Shown here piece after piece: positions 43,055 through 52,676 of a stretch of DNA of 64,000 nucleotides (its first letter is position 1; every line of letters starts with the position of its first letter). The DNA comes from Pirellulales bacterium. Lineage in GTDB: Bacteria; Planctomycetota; Planctomycetia; Pirellulales; JAEUIK01. The position numbers were made by a program, and so were the translations under genes. The notes beneath the pieces are model-generated. The model was not told the origin of the DNA. It saw only the letters and a list, made by a program, of their open reading frames with translations, and did not search any database. The stretch is taken from assembly GCA_019694455.1 (NCBI GenBank), contig JAIBBY010000001.1:186001-250000 (forward strand). Reading direction: 5' to 3'.

Positions 43055-44878
43055 TTAGATGATGCCGTGCAGCGGTCCGCCTGACACCGCCAATTGGTCA
43101 ACCCGCTTCACAACGTCCGCATCTTCGATCAACGGGGGAGCGTGATGCGGCTTACTGCGCGCGTCGATCACCAACGCTCCGCGGCACCCCCAATGCTTCT
43201 GCTCGACGAAGCTTTCGACGCCGTCGATGTCGGCCGCCGGATTCGAGCGCGTGAACGTCGTCCAGAGCAAGTTATTCAGATTGCGGGTAGCAAACTCGCT
43301 GTCGTCCACCAGCACCACCAGCGGAAAGCGATTGATCGCATCCGCTGCGCGAAAGGCCGTGCAAAAGCCCTCCAGGGCGTTGGACGTGTGCCGCGGTCCT
43401 TGCATGACGAGAATTCCCGGCAATGGAACCTGGGGCGATCCGTAGCCGCTGGGCAAGTGAAGCTCGCCGTCGAGCGTGCCTGGCAACTCGCGAATTGCCG
43501 GCCCGACCGCGGCCATGACCAACTTGGAGCCTTCATTGAGGCCGCTGCCCGAGTAGTCGAGCGTGTCGATCGTGGTGCAGGTTTGAAAATGCAGGTCGCG
43601 ACGCCAATCGATGCGCGTCAATAAATGCCGAAAGAACTCGCTGATGTCGTGGATATCGAGGGCGGGATTGTCTTCGTGCGACACGATCAACAGATACTTG
43701 GCCAACGACATTTGTCCTTGTCCAAGAATGGCGTTGGCCTGCGTCAACAACTCTTGCGGTCGGCGCCGCTCGGCATACGGCGTGTACCGTTCGCTGCCGA
43801 TGGCCAAGAGCAAGGGATGCACACCGGCGGCATCGACGGCATGAACCGCGCGAACACCGGGCACGACTTGCGGAATCACGGGACCGGTTAGCTCGTGGAT
43901 CAGTTGGCCGAAGGTCGTGTCTTCTTGTGGCGGGCGCCCAACGGTTGTGAATGGCCAAATCGCGCCGCGACGATGGAAGACCTTCTCGACCCGCAAGACG
44001 GGAAAGGGATGCGCCAAACTGTAGTAGCCCAGATGGTCGCCAAATGGCCCCTCTGGCAACAACCGACCTGACTCAACGCTGCCGACGATGCAAAAGTCGG
44101 CTTCCGCCAGCACCGGCAGACCAGCCTCGCGCTTTTGAAATCGCATGCGATGCCCGGCCAGCGCGCCGGCAAAGGTCACTTCCGGGATTCCCTCGGGCAG
44201 CGGCATGACCGCGGCCACGGTTAGCGCGGGGGGACCGCCGACGTAAATATGCGCTCGCAAGGCTTCGCCGCGCCGCGTCGCGACGGCATGGTGCACGCCA
44301 ATACCCCGATGAATCTGGTAGTGCAGGCCAACTTCGCGGTCGACCTGATATTCGCCACCCGATAATTGCACGCGGTACATACCGAGGTTCGACTTGGGCC
44401 AGCCGGGCCGGTCGGCGTCTTCGGTGTAAACGAGCGGAAGCGTCACGAACGCGCCGCCGTCATCGGGCCAGGACTTGATTTGGGGAAGTCTGCCGATGGT
44501 GGTTTCGGACTCGAACACCGGTGCGCTGCGGACGAACTTGGGCAGCATGTGGCTGGCGGTGCGCGCCGCGAGTATCGACTGCCAGGGCTGCTTGAACACG
44601 GCGGCCGGATCGACCTTCAGCGCCAACAGGCGTTCCACCGCCTGGAGCGTGTCGCGAAAGATGAACCGCGCGCGCTCGATTGTGCCAAACAGGTTGCTGA
44701 CCATCGGAAACGAGCAACCTCTGACTCGCGCGTAGTAAATCGTCGGGCCGCCGGCGCTATAGACACGGCGCTGAATTTCAGCCGCTTCCAGGCACGGATC
44801 GACCTCGGTTTCGATCCGCACCAATTGCCCGCTGCGCTCCAGGTCGTCAATACATTCCGCAAGCGTGCGGTAGCCCAT
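43055..44878 (-). CDS. UbiD-family (prenylated-FMN) decarboxylase
   Basis: 607 residues. The layout matches UbiD: L-G-M-Y-R-V-Q-L with H-x-Q-I-H-R-G-I-G-V-H-H, E-G-P-F-G-D-H-L-G-Y-Y-S, and later G-S-G-L-N-E-G-S-K. Such enzymes use prenyl-FMN to remove CO2 from aromatic or alpha,beta-unsaturated acids; ubiquinone and futalosine menaquinone routes and aryl-acid decarboxylation are possible. UbiX, which makes the cofactor, is not in the window. It is about 100 nt upstream of the prepilin-peptidase-like gene; joint transcription is possible but not shown. Confidence 0.93.
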   Translation of the reverse strand: MGYRTLAECIDDLERSGQLVRIETEVDPCLEAAEIQRRVYSAGGPTIYYARVRGCSFPMVSNLFGTIERARFIFRDTLQAVERLLALKVDPAAVFKQPWQSILAARTASHMLPKFVRSAPVFESETTIGRLPQIKSWPDDGGAFVTLPLVYTEDADRPGWPKSNLGMYRVQLSGGEYQVDREVGLHYQIHRGIGVHHAVATRRGEALRAHIYVGGPPALTVAAVMPLPEGIPEVTFAGALAGHRMRFQKREAGLPVLAEADFCIVGSVESGRLLPEGPFGDHLGYYSLAHPFPVLRVEKVFHRRGAIWPFTTVGRPPQEDTTFGQLIHELTGPVIPQVVPGVRAVHAVDAAGVHPLLLAIGSERYTPYAERRRPQELLTQANAILGQGQMSLAKYLLIVSHEDNPALDIHDISEFFRHLLTRIDWRRDLHFQTCTTIDTLDYSGSGLNEGSKLVMAAVGPAIRELPGTLDGELHLPSGYGSPQVPLPGILVMQGPRHTSNALEGFCTAFRAADAINRFPLVVLVDDSEFATRNLNNLLWTTFTRSNPAADIDGVESFVEQKHWGCRGALVIDARSKPHHAPPLIEDADVVKRVDQLAVSGGPLHGII

Positions 44879-45014
44879 AGTTGACTCTACTCGTCGCAGT
44901 TCTTGAGATCGCCGCGCGTCATAGTGTCCATCCGTAACATCCTCGGCCGATCGATCATCCGCAATTCGTGCGAGCGCCAGTACTCAGAGCCAAATGCGGC
45001 TACGAACCTGTAAA

Positions 45015-45659
45015 TCACTTCGGCAGTCTGGTAGCCACGCGGTATGCCGAATCGATCTCGTCCGGACTTGTGACCGTGACATCCATGTCGTTGATGATGC
45101 CGTTTTTAATGTGGTAAATCCATCCATGCACGGCAATGGGTTGGCCACGCTCCCAGGCTTCTTGCACCGCTGAGGTGTGACAGACGTTGCTGACTTGTTC
45201 AATAACATTCAATTCGCAGAGTCGATCCAAGCGGATCGACTCTGGCGCCGTCATGGAGAGCAACTCTTCATGCTTTTTGCGCACGTCGCGGATATGGCGG
45301 AGCCAGTTGTCAATCAGCCCCAAATGATGGTTCTCGCTGGCTGCCTTCACCCCGCCGCAGCCATAATGTCCGCAAACGATGATATGCTTAACCTTGAGTA
45401 CCGCCACCGCGTATTCAATGACGCTCAAGCAGTTGAAGTCGGTGTGAACAACGACGTTGGCGATGTTTCGATGGACGAACACCTCACCCGGGTCGAGACC
45501 GATAATCTGATTGGCCGGCACGCGGCTGTCGGAACACCCGATCCAGAGGAATTGCGGGTTCTGTTTTTCGCTGAGCCGCTCAAAGAACTTTGGATCGCCT
45601 TTGGTCATGTCGTCGGCCCACTGGCGATTGTTCTGGATCAGCTCTGGGAGCATGCGCAT
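45015..45659 (-). CDS. Beta-class carbonic anhydrase
   Basis: 214 residues, typical length. Zinc ligands C42 (G-C-S-D-S-R), H98 and C101 (C-G-H-Y-G-C-G-G), and the D44/R46 dyad are visible. The enzyme hydrates CO2 to bicarbonate, usually for carboxylases and pH balance, in the cytoplasm; there is no signal peptide. The gene stands alone, with a long apparently empty stretch upstream. Confidence 0.96.
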   Translation of the reverse strand: MRMLPELIQNNRQWADDMTKGDPKFFERLSEKQNPQFLWIGCSDSRVPANQIIGLDPGEVFVHRNIANVVVHTDFNCLSVIEYAVAVLKVKHIIVCGHYGCGGVKAASENHHLGLIDNWLRHIRDVRKKHEELLSMTAPESIRLDRLCELNVIEQVSNVCHTSAVQEAWERGQPIAVHGWIYHIKNGIINDMDVTVTSPDEIDSAYRVATRLPK

Positions 45660-46616
45660 CGTTCACCTCGAATCAGCGTTGGGTATCGTTACGGTGTTCT
45701 CGTCGCGTACAAGTGTCGCACGGCGCTTGAGATTCGATACGCGCGGGATCGACAAGCTACGACCATCCTGGAAATTGAGATCACCATCTTAGCGGCTGGA
45801 CAGACGATTGAGATCTTCAATTCGCTCCCCTGTGAGGGCGATGCAGATCCCCATTAGAAAACTGCGCCGATGCGGCTCCAATCGCCGCGGCTACCGGCTG
45901 TGAGTCGGCTCGCCATCCGGCATGGCGTCGAAGCAGTCCGCCGCTCAACCTGTGCCGGATCGTATGGAGGACGCAAATGTCGGCAAGCCGCTAAGGCAGA
46001 GATTCCCGCGCCACGAATTGGAGTCATGCACGTTCGGACCGATTGAATTAGCGTTTGTCGAATTGGTGTGACACACAACCGAGGGTCGGACGAAATCTGT
46101 CCCATGTGCGTTCGGTATTCTGGTCTCGCCATCTGGTACTGACGTGCGACCATTCCCAAGGGCCGACGCGCCAATCGGCGCCGCGCGAGCCGTCTTAGCC
46201 GCCCACAGTCCCTTGATTGGGCCACTCGGCTTACAACTTCGCAAGCTTGGAACGCGATGTCCCAATTGTCGATATGATTTCCAGGCGGGCGTGCGCGTCG
46301 AGCCTGTGATCGAGGTTGTCCCAGCGAACGACGCCACACGGGCCCCCGCCTTCGACATGAAAAAACTGTGAGGCCGGCCGTGCCTAGTCAGCGTAAAGAA
46401 TCGCCCCTCGATGCTAGCGCTGGCTGGCACGGCCCCTTTTCCATTTTGCCGTGATTGCCACCCTCAAAGCAACGTCCCGCCGATTTCCCTGAGAATATCC
46501 AGTCGGGACCACATACCAGCGACCTCGCCTGTCCCTGCCTCGACGGACGTTGAGCCGAAATGCGGGAACCGCTATTCTGCGGCACAACTTCCGTACTTTC
46601 TGGCTGGGAGATGGCA
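45660..46616. other. Long apparently non-coding region upstream of fabI
   Basis: About 957 nt between the carbonic anhydrase start and fabI with no convincing gene. The minus ORFs (45854-46339, 45945-46430) are Arg/Ser-rich and look random. On plus, 46144-46371 (GTG start, 75 residues) contains C-P-N-C-R-Y-D-F and an acidic tail; it might be a small zinc-ribbon protein, but no ribosome site is seen. Part of the region may be a leader, a degraded gene or an RNA gene; no tRNA or rRNA pattern was seen. Confidence 0.45.
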
Positions 46617-47441
46617 ATGGATTGGTTCGCGGGAAAGAAGGGGCTTATCTTGGGTGTGGCCAATGACCACTCCATTGCCTGGGCCATTGCGCAAGAGGTC
46701 ATGAGTGCGGGCGCCGTCTGCGGCTTTACGCATCTTCCCGACCGGCCAGACGACGAGCGGCAACGCAATCGGCGCCGTGTCTCCCAACTGACCGATCCGC
46801 AGCCCAACGCCAAGTTCCTGATTCCGCTCGACGTCAACAACGATGACCAGATTCGTCAGGTCATGGAAACGACCAAAAGCGAACTGGGAGAAATCGATTT
46901 TCTCATTCACGCGATTGCCTTTGCCCCGCTGGAAGACCTCAAGCGCGACACCGTGGAAACCAGTCGCGAGGGATTCCGCATCGCGATGGAAACCAGCGCA
47001 TATAGCCTGATTGCCGTGACAAACGCGGCTCGCGCGGTGCTCAAGGATCGCGCCAGCGTCGTCACGCTCACGTACTTCGGCGGCGAGAAGGTGGTGCCGG
47101 GCTACAACATCATGGGCGTGTGCAAGGCCGCGCTCGATTCGATCGTGAAGTATCTGGCGTACGACCTGGGCCCGCGGGGCATTCGCGTGAACGCGATCAG
47201 CGCTGGGCCGTTGCGAACCTTGGCCGGCCGCGGCGCTGGCGTCGACGATATGCTGAGCCTCTATGAGCACATGGCGCCGATGGGCCGCAACATCTCGCAC
47301 GAGGAAGTTGGCCGCACCGGGGCGTTTTTGCTGTCAGATATGAGCGATGGAATCACCGGCGAAATCTTGCACATCGACGCCGGCTACAATGTCATGGGCT
47401 CGCCCGGGCGCATGGTCGAAAAGTTCCGTCCCGACGCATAA
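46617..47441 (+). CDS. fabI: Enoyl-[acyl-carrier-protein] reductase (NADH)
   Basis: 274 residues from ATG 46617 (M-D-W-F-A-G-K-K-G-L-I-L-G-V-A), which has GGGAG six nt upstream; ATG 46611 directly abuts GGGAG and is less likely. SDR fold with the FabI signature: G-L-I-L-G-V-A-N-D-H-S-I-A-W, then Y-N-I-M-G-V-C-K (Y-x6-K catalytic pair). FabI reduces trans-2-enoyl-ACP in each fatty-acid elongation cycle, cytoplasmic, and is the triclosan target in other species. A Nudix gene follows 15 nt later. Confidence 0.95.
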   Translation: MDWFAGKKGLILGVANDHSIAWAIAQEVMSAGAVCGFTHLPDRPDDERQRNRRRVSQLTDPQPNAKFLIPLDVNNDDQIRQVMETTKSELGEIDFLIHAIAFAPLEDLKRDTVETSREGFRIAMETSAYSLIAVTNAARAVLKDRASVVTLTYFGGEKVVPGYNIMGVCKAALDSIVKYLAYDLGPRGIRVNAISAGPLRTLAGRGAGVDDMLSLYEHMAPMGRNISHEEVGRTGAFLLSDMSDGITGEILHIDAGYNVMGSPGRMVEKFRPDA

Positions 47442-47456
47442 TTTTTCATTCGGTTC

Positions 47457-47843
47457 ATGACGCCGGCCGAGATCGCCATCGCCGTTGTCGAGCACAAGGG
47501 ACATTTCCTTGTGGGCGAACGCGCCGCCGGCGCGCCGCTGGCCGGCCATCGCGAGTTCCCTGGCGGCAAAGTGCGGAGCGACGAATCGCCTGCGCTGGCC
47601 GCGGAGCGCGAATGTTGGGAGGAAACCGGCATTCGTGTGCGCGCGCAAAGGGAATTGCTGGTCGTGGAGCATGACTATCCACACGGCGCCGTGCGACTGC
47701 GCTTCTTCAAGTGCCAGTTGGCGTCTGATGATCCGCCATGCGCGCCCTTTCAATGGATCGAGCGCCGACAGCTAGCGACGCTGCGGTTTCCGGAGGCCAA
47801 CCGCGCTATTCTGAACATGCTGGCGGCCGACGAACATTCCTGA
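47457..47843 (+). CDS. Nudix hydrolase (MutT-like)
   Basis: 128 residues. The Nudix box is complete: G-x5-E-x7-R-E-x-x-E-E-T-G-I (G-K-V-R-S-D-E ... R-E-C-W-E-E-T-G-I). Small MutT-type proteins remove oxidised nucleoside triphosphates such as 8-oxo-dGTP, or act on related nucleotides; the short length and C-terminal Trp/Ile-rich helix fit the MutT/(d)NTP pyrophosphohydrolase subgroup. 15 nt after fabI, so likely co-transcribed. Confidence 0.9.
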   Translation: MTPAEIAIAVVEHKGHFLVGERAAGAPLAGHREFPGGKVRSDESPALAAERECWEETGIRVRAQRELLVVEHDYPHGAVRLRFFKCQLASDDPPCAPFQWIERRQLATLRFPEANRAILNMLAADEHS

Positions 47844-48162
47844 GTCAAAAAGTCGCCTTTTGCCACAGCGCTGCACCTCGCGTAAATTATCGAACTCCTC
47901 TAGGTGGCGATGGCGATTGTCGCTACTCTTTGCAAAGTTTTCCGGTCAGGCACGGCACTTTCGCGCAGTTTTCCCGCAAGTTTCCTAGCGTGCAAGGTCG
48001 TGTCTGACATGAGTTTGGCGTACTGAATCCTTGGCATTCGAGGCTCTGCAGCGAACGATTGGCCCGCCGCTTGCTCTCGCTCGCCGGCGATCTTCAATCG
48101 ATCGTGGGCCACACGGATGTGGCTCTGAGCATCGTCTCTGACTCCAGGAGACCCACAAGAGC
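47844..48162. other. Intergenic region before the first HExxH protein
   Basis: 319 nt with no gene on either strand. AGGAG lies 12 nt before ATG 48163. No strong terminator or promoter was identified; only an AT-rich block near 47880-47890 stands out. Confidence 0.5.
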
Positions 48163-49311
48163 ATGGACGCTCGCATCATTCGGGCTGCCCTCACCGTGGC
48201 GGCCTTCTTCGCGCTGGGAGCGAGTTATCGCACTCCCAACTTTGTAGTCACCGCGCCCTCTGGCGATTTTGCCAAGCAGGTGGGCGAATCGGCCGAAAAG
48301 TTCCGCCGCGAACTGGCCGTGCTCTGGATTGGCAAGGAACTGCCGCGCTGGTCGCAGCCTTGCCCGATCATTCTTGAAGTGGGTCCCAATCTCGGCGCCG
48401 GCGGCGCCACGACGTTTATGTTCGACCAGGGCGAGGTCTTTGGCTGGCACATGACGATTCAAGGCACGCCCGAGCGCATTCTCGACTCGGTCCTGCCGCA
48501 CGAAGTGACGCACACTATCTTCGCCAGCCACTTTCGGCGGCCGCTGCCGCGTTGGGCCGACGAGGGCGCCTGCACCACCGTCGAGCACGAAAGCGAGCGT
48601 CGGAAGCAGCAACAAATGCTGATCCAATTCTTGCGCACCAATCGCGGCATTGCCTTCAGCCGCATGTTCATGATGCGCGATTATCCGCCCGACGTGATGC
48701 CCCTCTACTCGCAGGGGTATTCGCTGTGCAAATTCTTGATTCAGCAGGGGGGACGCAAGAAGTTTGTCAATTTCGTCGCCGACGGCATGCGCGGCGAACA
48801 ATGGTCGGCGACGACCAAGCGCTACTACGGGTATGACAACCTCTCTGATCTGCAAAACTCTTGGGTCGCCTGGGTGCAGCAGGGCAGCCCCAAGCTGGAT
48901 ACTCTCCAAACGCCCGCCGACGAGAATGGCGAACTGTTGGCCATGGCCGATGCGCCCGCCGACGCCGAACCGACGTTTCGAGCCCAAAGCAGCGATCTGC
49001 CTGAGCCGGCCGACAATCCGCGGCAGGTAGCGAACGCGTCGCCACCGGTTCAACCGGCGGGCTGGCACGCGCGTACCGCCAGCGAGCAATCAGCGACCTC
49101 GGCGGCCTACCCGCGCGACGGCAAACCAGCCGCCGTCGCGGCGCCGCTAGTTCAGCCACCCAACACGCTGACTCCAAAACCGGCGCCGCGCCGCACGCTG
49201 CTCGAATGGAGTAGCCAAGCCGCTGCCAACACTGGCAATTCGGCACAAGCGCCTCGTCAGGCAGCAATGCTCGACGCGGGCCTTACGACCAATCAGCGTC
49301 TGCTACGTTGA
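48163..49311 (+). CDS. Putative gluzincin-like metallopeptidase with exported leader
   Basis: 382 residues. A hydrophobic N-terminal leader is followed by a peptidase region with H-E-V-T-H (about 110-114) and, some 17 residues later, W-A-D-E-G, the HExxH ... E arrangement of gluzincin/MA-clan zinc peptidases. The rest is a helical domain, then an Ala/Pro/Gln-rich tail from about 240 that looks disordered. Likely secreted. The convergent neighbour 49325-50473 has a similar H-E-A-T-H core. Activity unproven. Confidence 0.82.
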   Translation: MDARIIRAALTVAAFFALGASYRTPNFVVTAPSGDFAKQVGESAEKFRRELAVLWIGKELPRWSQPCPIILEVGPNLGAGGATTFMFDQGEVFGWHMTIQGTPERILDSVLPHEVTHTIFASHFRRPLPRWADEGACTTVEHESERRKQQQMLIQFLRTNRGIAFSRMFMMRDYPPDVMPLYSQGYSLCKFLIQQGGRKKFVNFVADGMRGEQWSATTKRYYGYDNLSDLQNSWVAWVQQGSPKLDTLQTPADENGELLAMADAPADAEPTFRAQSSDLPEPADNPRQVANASPPVQPAGWHARTASEQSATSAAYPRDGKPAAVAAPLVQPPNTLTPKPAPRRTLLEWSSQAAANTGNSAQAPRQAAMLDAGLTTNQRLLR

Positions 49312-49324
49312 GTTAGTTGGTTAA

Positions 49325-50473
49325 TTACAACTTGTCGATCTGTCGCAGCAGGTCGATGTTCAGTTGTTCCAAGTCGCCAAAGACTTCTTGAAACTCTTGC
49401 AATCGCTTTTCCGGGCCGTCCCAAACCAACGGCGGCTTGGCGGCGAGTCGCTGCAGATAGGCCACGTACTGCTTGCTGCGCGCTTTCAGCAGGTAGTAGT
49501 TGAGCGCCCACGCCTCGGCATACGCCGCTGTGGCCTGCTTGATATCGCGAAAACGCTTGTCGTCGGCCACCAGCGTGGCAATGGAGTCAGCGGGACGAGA
49601 ACCTAAATACTGGCGGAACTGCGCAAGCCGCAGCGCGTTGACGTTGCCGATGCCGCGCCAACCTTTGTTGCTCGTCAGGTCGGGCGTTTCAAAATAGACC
49701 GCAATGCCCTCGCTAACCCATAATGGAATGTCGGCGTACCGTGTTTGCAGACCGCAATTGAAGGCGATTTGGTGGGTCGCCTCGTGGACGACGGTCGCCA
49801 CGTTGCGCTCGGCGCGCGGTTGGGACAGAATCACATTGACCTGCTCCGCTGTCGAAAGGCGCTCACTACGGTCGCGCATCGCCTGCGTGCCGGTCAGGTC
49901 GTACATCGTCATGCGGTTGGTTTCCAGACTGTAGTATCCGGTCACCGCCTCCGTGGCGCCCTTGAGAACTGGTCGCGCGTGCGCTTGATAGGCGCGCCGG
50001 TCGTCGAACACGATCGCCACGAGCGGGAACTCAGGATCGTGCAGTTCAAAACCTTTGTTCCGCCAGAAATTGGTGAAGCCGCGATAGAGTCGCTCGAACA
50101 GGCTGCCGCACCACTGCGCGTACTCGCGGGTGGTGCTGTAACAAATGACGTAGTGCGCGGTCTTGTAATACTCAAAACCCTGGGGCAGTTGCCGCAACAC
50201 GTCCGCAGCCAGTTCATCGGCCGATAGCGGCGCGAAGGTCGTCTCGTCGCGCGTACGCTCTACCAGTTCGTCTGGCGGCACATTCCACAACACGCCATTG
50301 GGCGCCATCAGCAGCACGCCGCCATCCCGCGCCTCGATAAGGGTCTTGCCCGTAATGTGGGACTTTTCTCCCTCGCGCTGCACGGTCATGCGATCGACCG
50401 CACGGGCGATCGACGGACATACCGCGGCGCCAACAAGGGCGCAAACCAGAGCTTGGGCGACAGAACGAGTCAT
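49325..50473 (-). CDS. DUF1570-like putative metallopeptidase
   Basis: 382 residues from ATG 50473 (M-T-R-S-V-A-Q); the longer reading starting at 50503 adds ten residues. A signal peptide (to about A-R-A) precedes a domain with H-E-A-T-H-Q-I-A and V-S-E-G-I-A-V-Y-F-E, the HExxH plus downstream Glu of zinc peptidases, as in DUF1570. Secreted in planctomycetes; substrates unknown. Tail to tail with the HEVTH protein gene 13 nt away. Confidence 0.86.
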   Translation of the reverse strand: MTRSVAQALVCALVGAAVCPSIARAVDRMTVQREGEKSHITGKTLIEARDGGVLLMAPNGVLWNVPPDELVERTRDETTFAPLSADELAADVLRQLPQGFEYYKTAHYVICYSTTREYAQWCGSLFERLYRGFTNFWRNKGFELHDPEFPLVAIVFDDRRAYQAHARPVLKGATEAVTGYYSLETNRMTMYDLTGTQAMRDRSERLSTAEQVNVILSQPRAERNVATVVHEATHQIAFNCGLQTRYADIPLWVSEGIAVYFETPDLTSNKGWRGIGNVNALRLAQFRQYLGSRPADSIATLVADDKRFRDIKQATAAYAEAWALNYYLLKARSKQYVAYLQRLAAKPPLVWDGPEKRLQEFQEVFGDLEQLNIDLLRQIDKL

Positions 50474-50727
50474 GGAGCGCGGCGGGGACAAGATGATTGA
50501 CAACGGTACTTACCATTAAGCGGCAGCGCGTTCGCCAGGGCAACCCAAAATGGATGGCATTTTTCATGTTTTTGGCGGCGCAACCGCCGATGCTGCCGCC
50601 CCTTGCGGCTTAGTTGGCATTGACTACACTGACCGCTCCTACCGATTTTTCCTCCCCGAATTTGGCGCCTCTGGCCAATCTCTGGCTGACGCCGGCCTTT
50701 CAACTCGCTGACAGGAGTCCTGCCTGC

Positions 50728-51759
50728 ATGGCCAAACCAGCCGACTACCGCTTTAGCTTTGGACCCTGGAACATTTCCATGGGCGCCGATCCATTCGGAC
50801 CGGCGGTGCGCAAGGAGGTGGAGTTCGCCAAGAAGATTCGCGAGTACAAAAAGCTCGGCTTCAGCTACGTGCAACTGCACGACGACGATGTTGTGCCCGC
50901 CGATTGGGACGCGGCCCAAACCGCCAAGGGTGTCGCCAAGGTGAAAAAGCTGCTGGACAGCGAAGGGCTGACCGGCGAGTTCATTGCCCCGCGACTTTGG
51001 GAAGACGCGCGAACAATCGACGGCGGTTACACGGCCAACAAGGCCGCCGATCGCAGCTACGCCCGCGACCGCACGCGCCGTTCGGTCGACATCGCGCGCA
51101 TGATGGGCATTGATCTAATGGTGCTCTGGCCCGCGCGCGAAGGAACTTACATCCGCGAGGCCAAAGATCCGCTGGTCGCCACCGGCCGACTGGTCGACGC
51201 GATCAACGAGATTCTGAAATACGACCCCCACTTGCGCGTGGTGGGGGAAATGAAGCCCAACGAACCGATGGATCAGGCTTACTGCCCCACGGTCGGCCAC
51301 TTCATGGGGTTGGCTTATCGCACGGTCGATCCGTCGCGAGTGGGCGTGCTCATCGAGAGCGCGCACAGCATTTTGGCTGGCCTCGACCCCTCGGACGACA
51401 TGGCCTACGCCCTCTGGCACGGCAAGCTCTGGGGAGTGCATCTCAATGACCAGAACGGGCTGAAATACGACCAGGACAAGACCTTTGGCTCGGTCGACCT
51501 GCGCCGCGCGTTCAACCAGGTGTGGGTGCTCGATCGCGCCAAATATTACGACATTGGCGTTGTCGGCCTGGATGTCAAGGCGATGCGCACCACCAAGCAG
51601 GCCGATCAAACCCGGCATCTCGCCAATAGCCTGGCGATGTTCAACCACCTACTGGCGCTGGTCCGCGCGGTCGATAGCGCCAAGGTAGAAGCCTTCCGCG
51701 CGGCGCGCGACTACGAAGGGCTGGAACTGTATATTCTCGAGCACCTGCTCGCCAACTGA
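50728..51759 (+). CDS. Xylose-isomerase-like TIM-barrel protein
   Basis: 343 residues from ATG 50728 (M-A-K-P-A-D-Y-R-F), with AGGAG about 11 nt upstream; a reading from 50614 adds 38 residues. It resembles xylose isomerase: F-S-F-G-P-W-N at the start, Q-L-H-D-D-D-V-V-P (catalytic His and Asp), E-M-K-P-N-E-P (metal Glu and Lys), H-L-N-D-Q-N-G, and L-D-V-K-A-M-R-T. It could isomerise an aldose or phosphosugar. It opens a four-gene plus-strand cluster with HAD, deoxyhypusine-synthase-like and PfkB-kinase genes. Exact sugar unknown. Confidence 0.88.
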   Translation: MAKPADYRFSFGPWNISMGADPFGPAVRKEVEFAKKIREYKKLGFSYVQLHDDDVVPADWDAAQTAKGVAKVKKLLDSEGLTGEFIAPRLWEDARTIDGGYTANKAADRSYARDRTRRSVDIARMMGIDLMVLWPAREGTYIREAKDPLVATGRLVDAINEILKYDPHLRVVGEMKPNEPMDQAYCPTVGHFMGLAYRTVDPSRVGVLIESAHSILAGLDPSDDMAYALWHGKLWGVHLNDQNGLKYDQDKTFGSVDLRRAFNQVWVLDRAKYYDIGVVGLDVKAMRTTKQADQTRHLANSLAMFNHLLALVRAVDSAKVEAFRAARDYEGLELYILEHLLAN

Positions 51760-51815
51760 CAAAGCGCCACAGTAGATTGCCACCGCCCGATGCGGCGCAC
51801 GGCCCGGAGTATTGC

Positions 51816-52664
51816 ATGAGCGACATGAAACCCGCCGCAGCAACCGCGTCGGGACTGGAGATCGAAATCCGCCGCCCCGAATTTCGACGCGGCGATTTTC
51901 GCGCGGTGCTTTTCGACTTCGACGGCACCTTATCGCTCATCCGTCGCAATTGGCCAGAAATCATGATCCCGATGATGGTCGATGTGCTGGCGGCCACCGG
52001 CACACGCGAGTCGCGCGACGAGTTGCATGCGGAAGTCGAGGAATTCGTCATGCGGCTCAATGGTCGGCAAACGATTTTTCAGATGATGCAACTCGCCGAC
52101 GAGGTGCGCGCTCGCGGGGGCGAACCGCGCGATCCCTTGCACTACAAACATCAATACCACGAGTTGCTCACCGCGCAGATCCGAGGGCGCATCGAAGGAC
52201 TGCGCTCCGGCGCGATGACTCAAGACGAGCTGACCGTGCCCGAGTCGCATCGATTGTTGACGCGACTGCGCGACATGGGGCTGACCCTTTATCTCGCCTC
52301 GGGCACTGATCTGGTCTATGTCCGACAGGAGGCGGAGGCGCTCGGCGTGGCGGAGTTCTTTGGAGAGCACATCTACGGCGCGCTGGATGACTACCAGAAC
52401 TTTTCCAAGAAGATGATCATCGATCGCATCATTCAGCAGACTGGTGTCGCCGGACATCAGCTCATCGGCTTGGGCGACGGATTTGTGGAGATTGAGGAAG
52501 TACATGGCGCCGGCGGGGTGGCGATCGGAGTGGCCAGCAACGAAGAATCGCGTCAAGGCGTCAACGAGTGGAAGCGCAACCGGTTGTTGCGAGCCGGCGC
52601 CGACATCATCATTGGCGATTACCGCTGCCAGGATCGACTGTTTGAAACGCTCGGCCTGAACTAG
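51816..52664 (+). CDS. HAD-superfamily phosphatase-like protein
   Basis: 282 residues from ATG 51816, with GGAG seven nt upstream; a longer reading starts at 51777. The catalytic D-F-D-G-T-L (about 36-41) and a later G-L-G-D-G-F-V-E-I-E loop are the HAD nucleophile and metal motifs. A helical cap of about 100 residues sits between. Likely acts on a sugar phosphate, given its neighbours: the isomerase-like gene is 56 nt upstream and the deoxyhypusine-synthase-like gene 12 nt downstream. Confidence 0.9.
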   Translation: MSDMKPAAATASGLEIEIRRPEFRRGDFRAVLFDFDGTLSLIRRNWPEIMIPMMVDVLAATGTRESRDELHAEVEEFVMRLNGRQTIFQMMQLADEVRARGGEPRDPLHYKHQYHELLTAQIRGRIEGLRSGAMTQDELTVPESHRLLTRLRDMGLTLYLASGTDLVYVRQEAEALGVAEFFGEHIYGALDDYQNFSKKMIIDRIIQQTGVAGHQLIGLGDGFVEIEEVHGAGGVAIGVASNEESRQGVNEWKRNRLLRAGADIIIGDYRCQDRLFETLGLN

Positions 52665-52676
52665 AACCAAAATGCC

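Noticed and set aside
46430-46460. TGGCACG near 46426 as a sigma-54 promoter upstream of fabI
   Set aside because: The -12 part should read TTGC after four nt; here it is CTTT.
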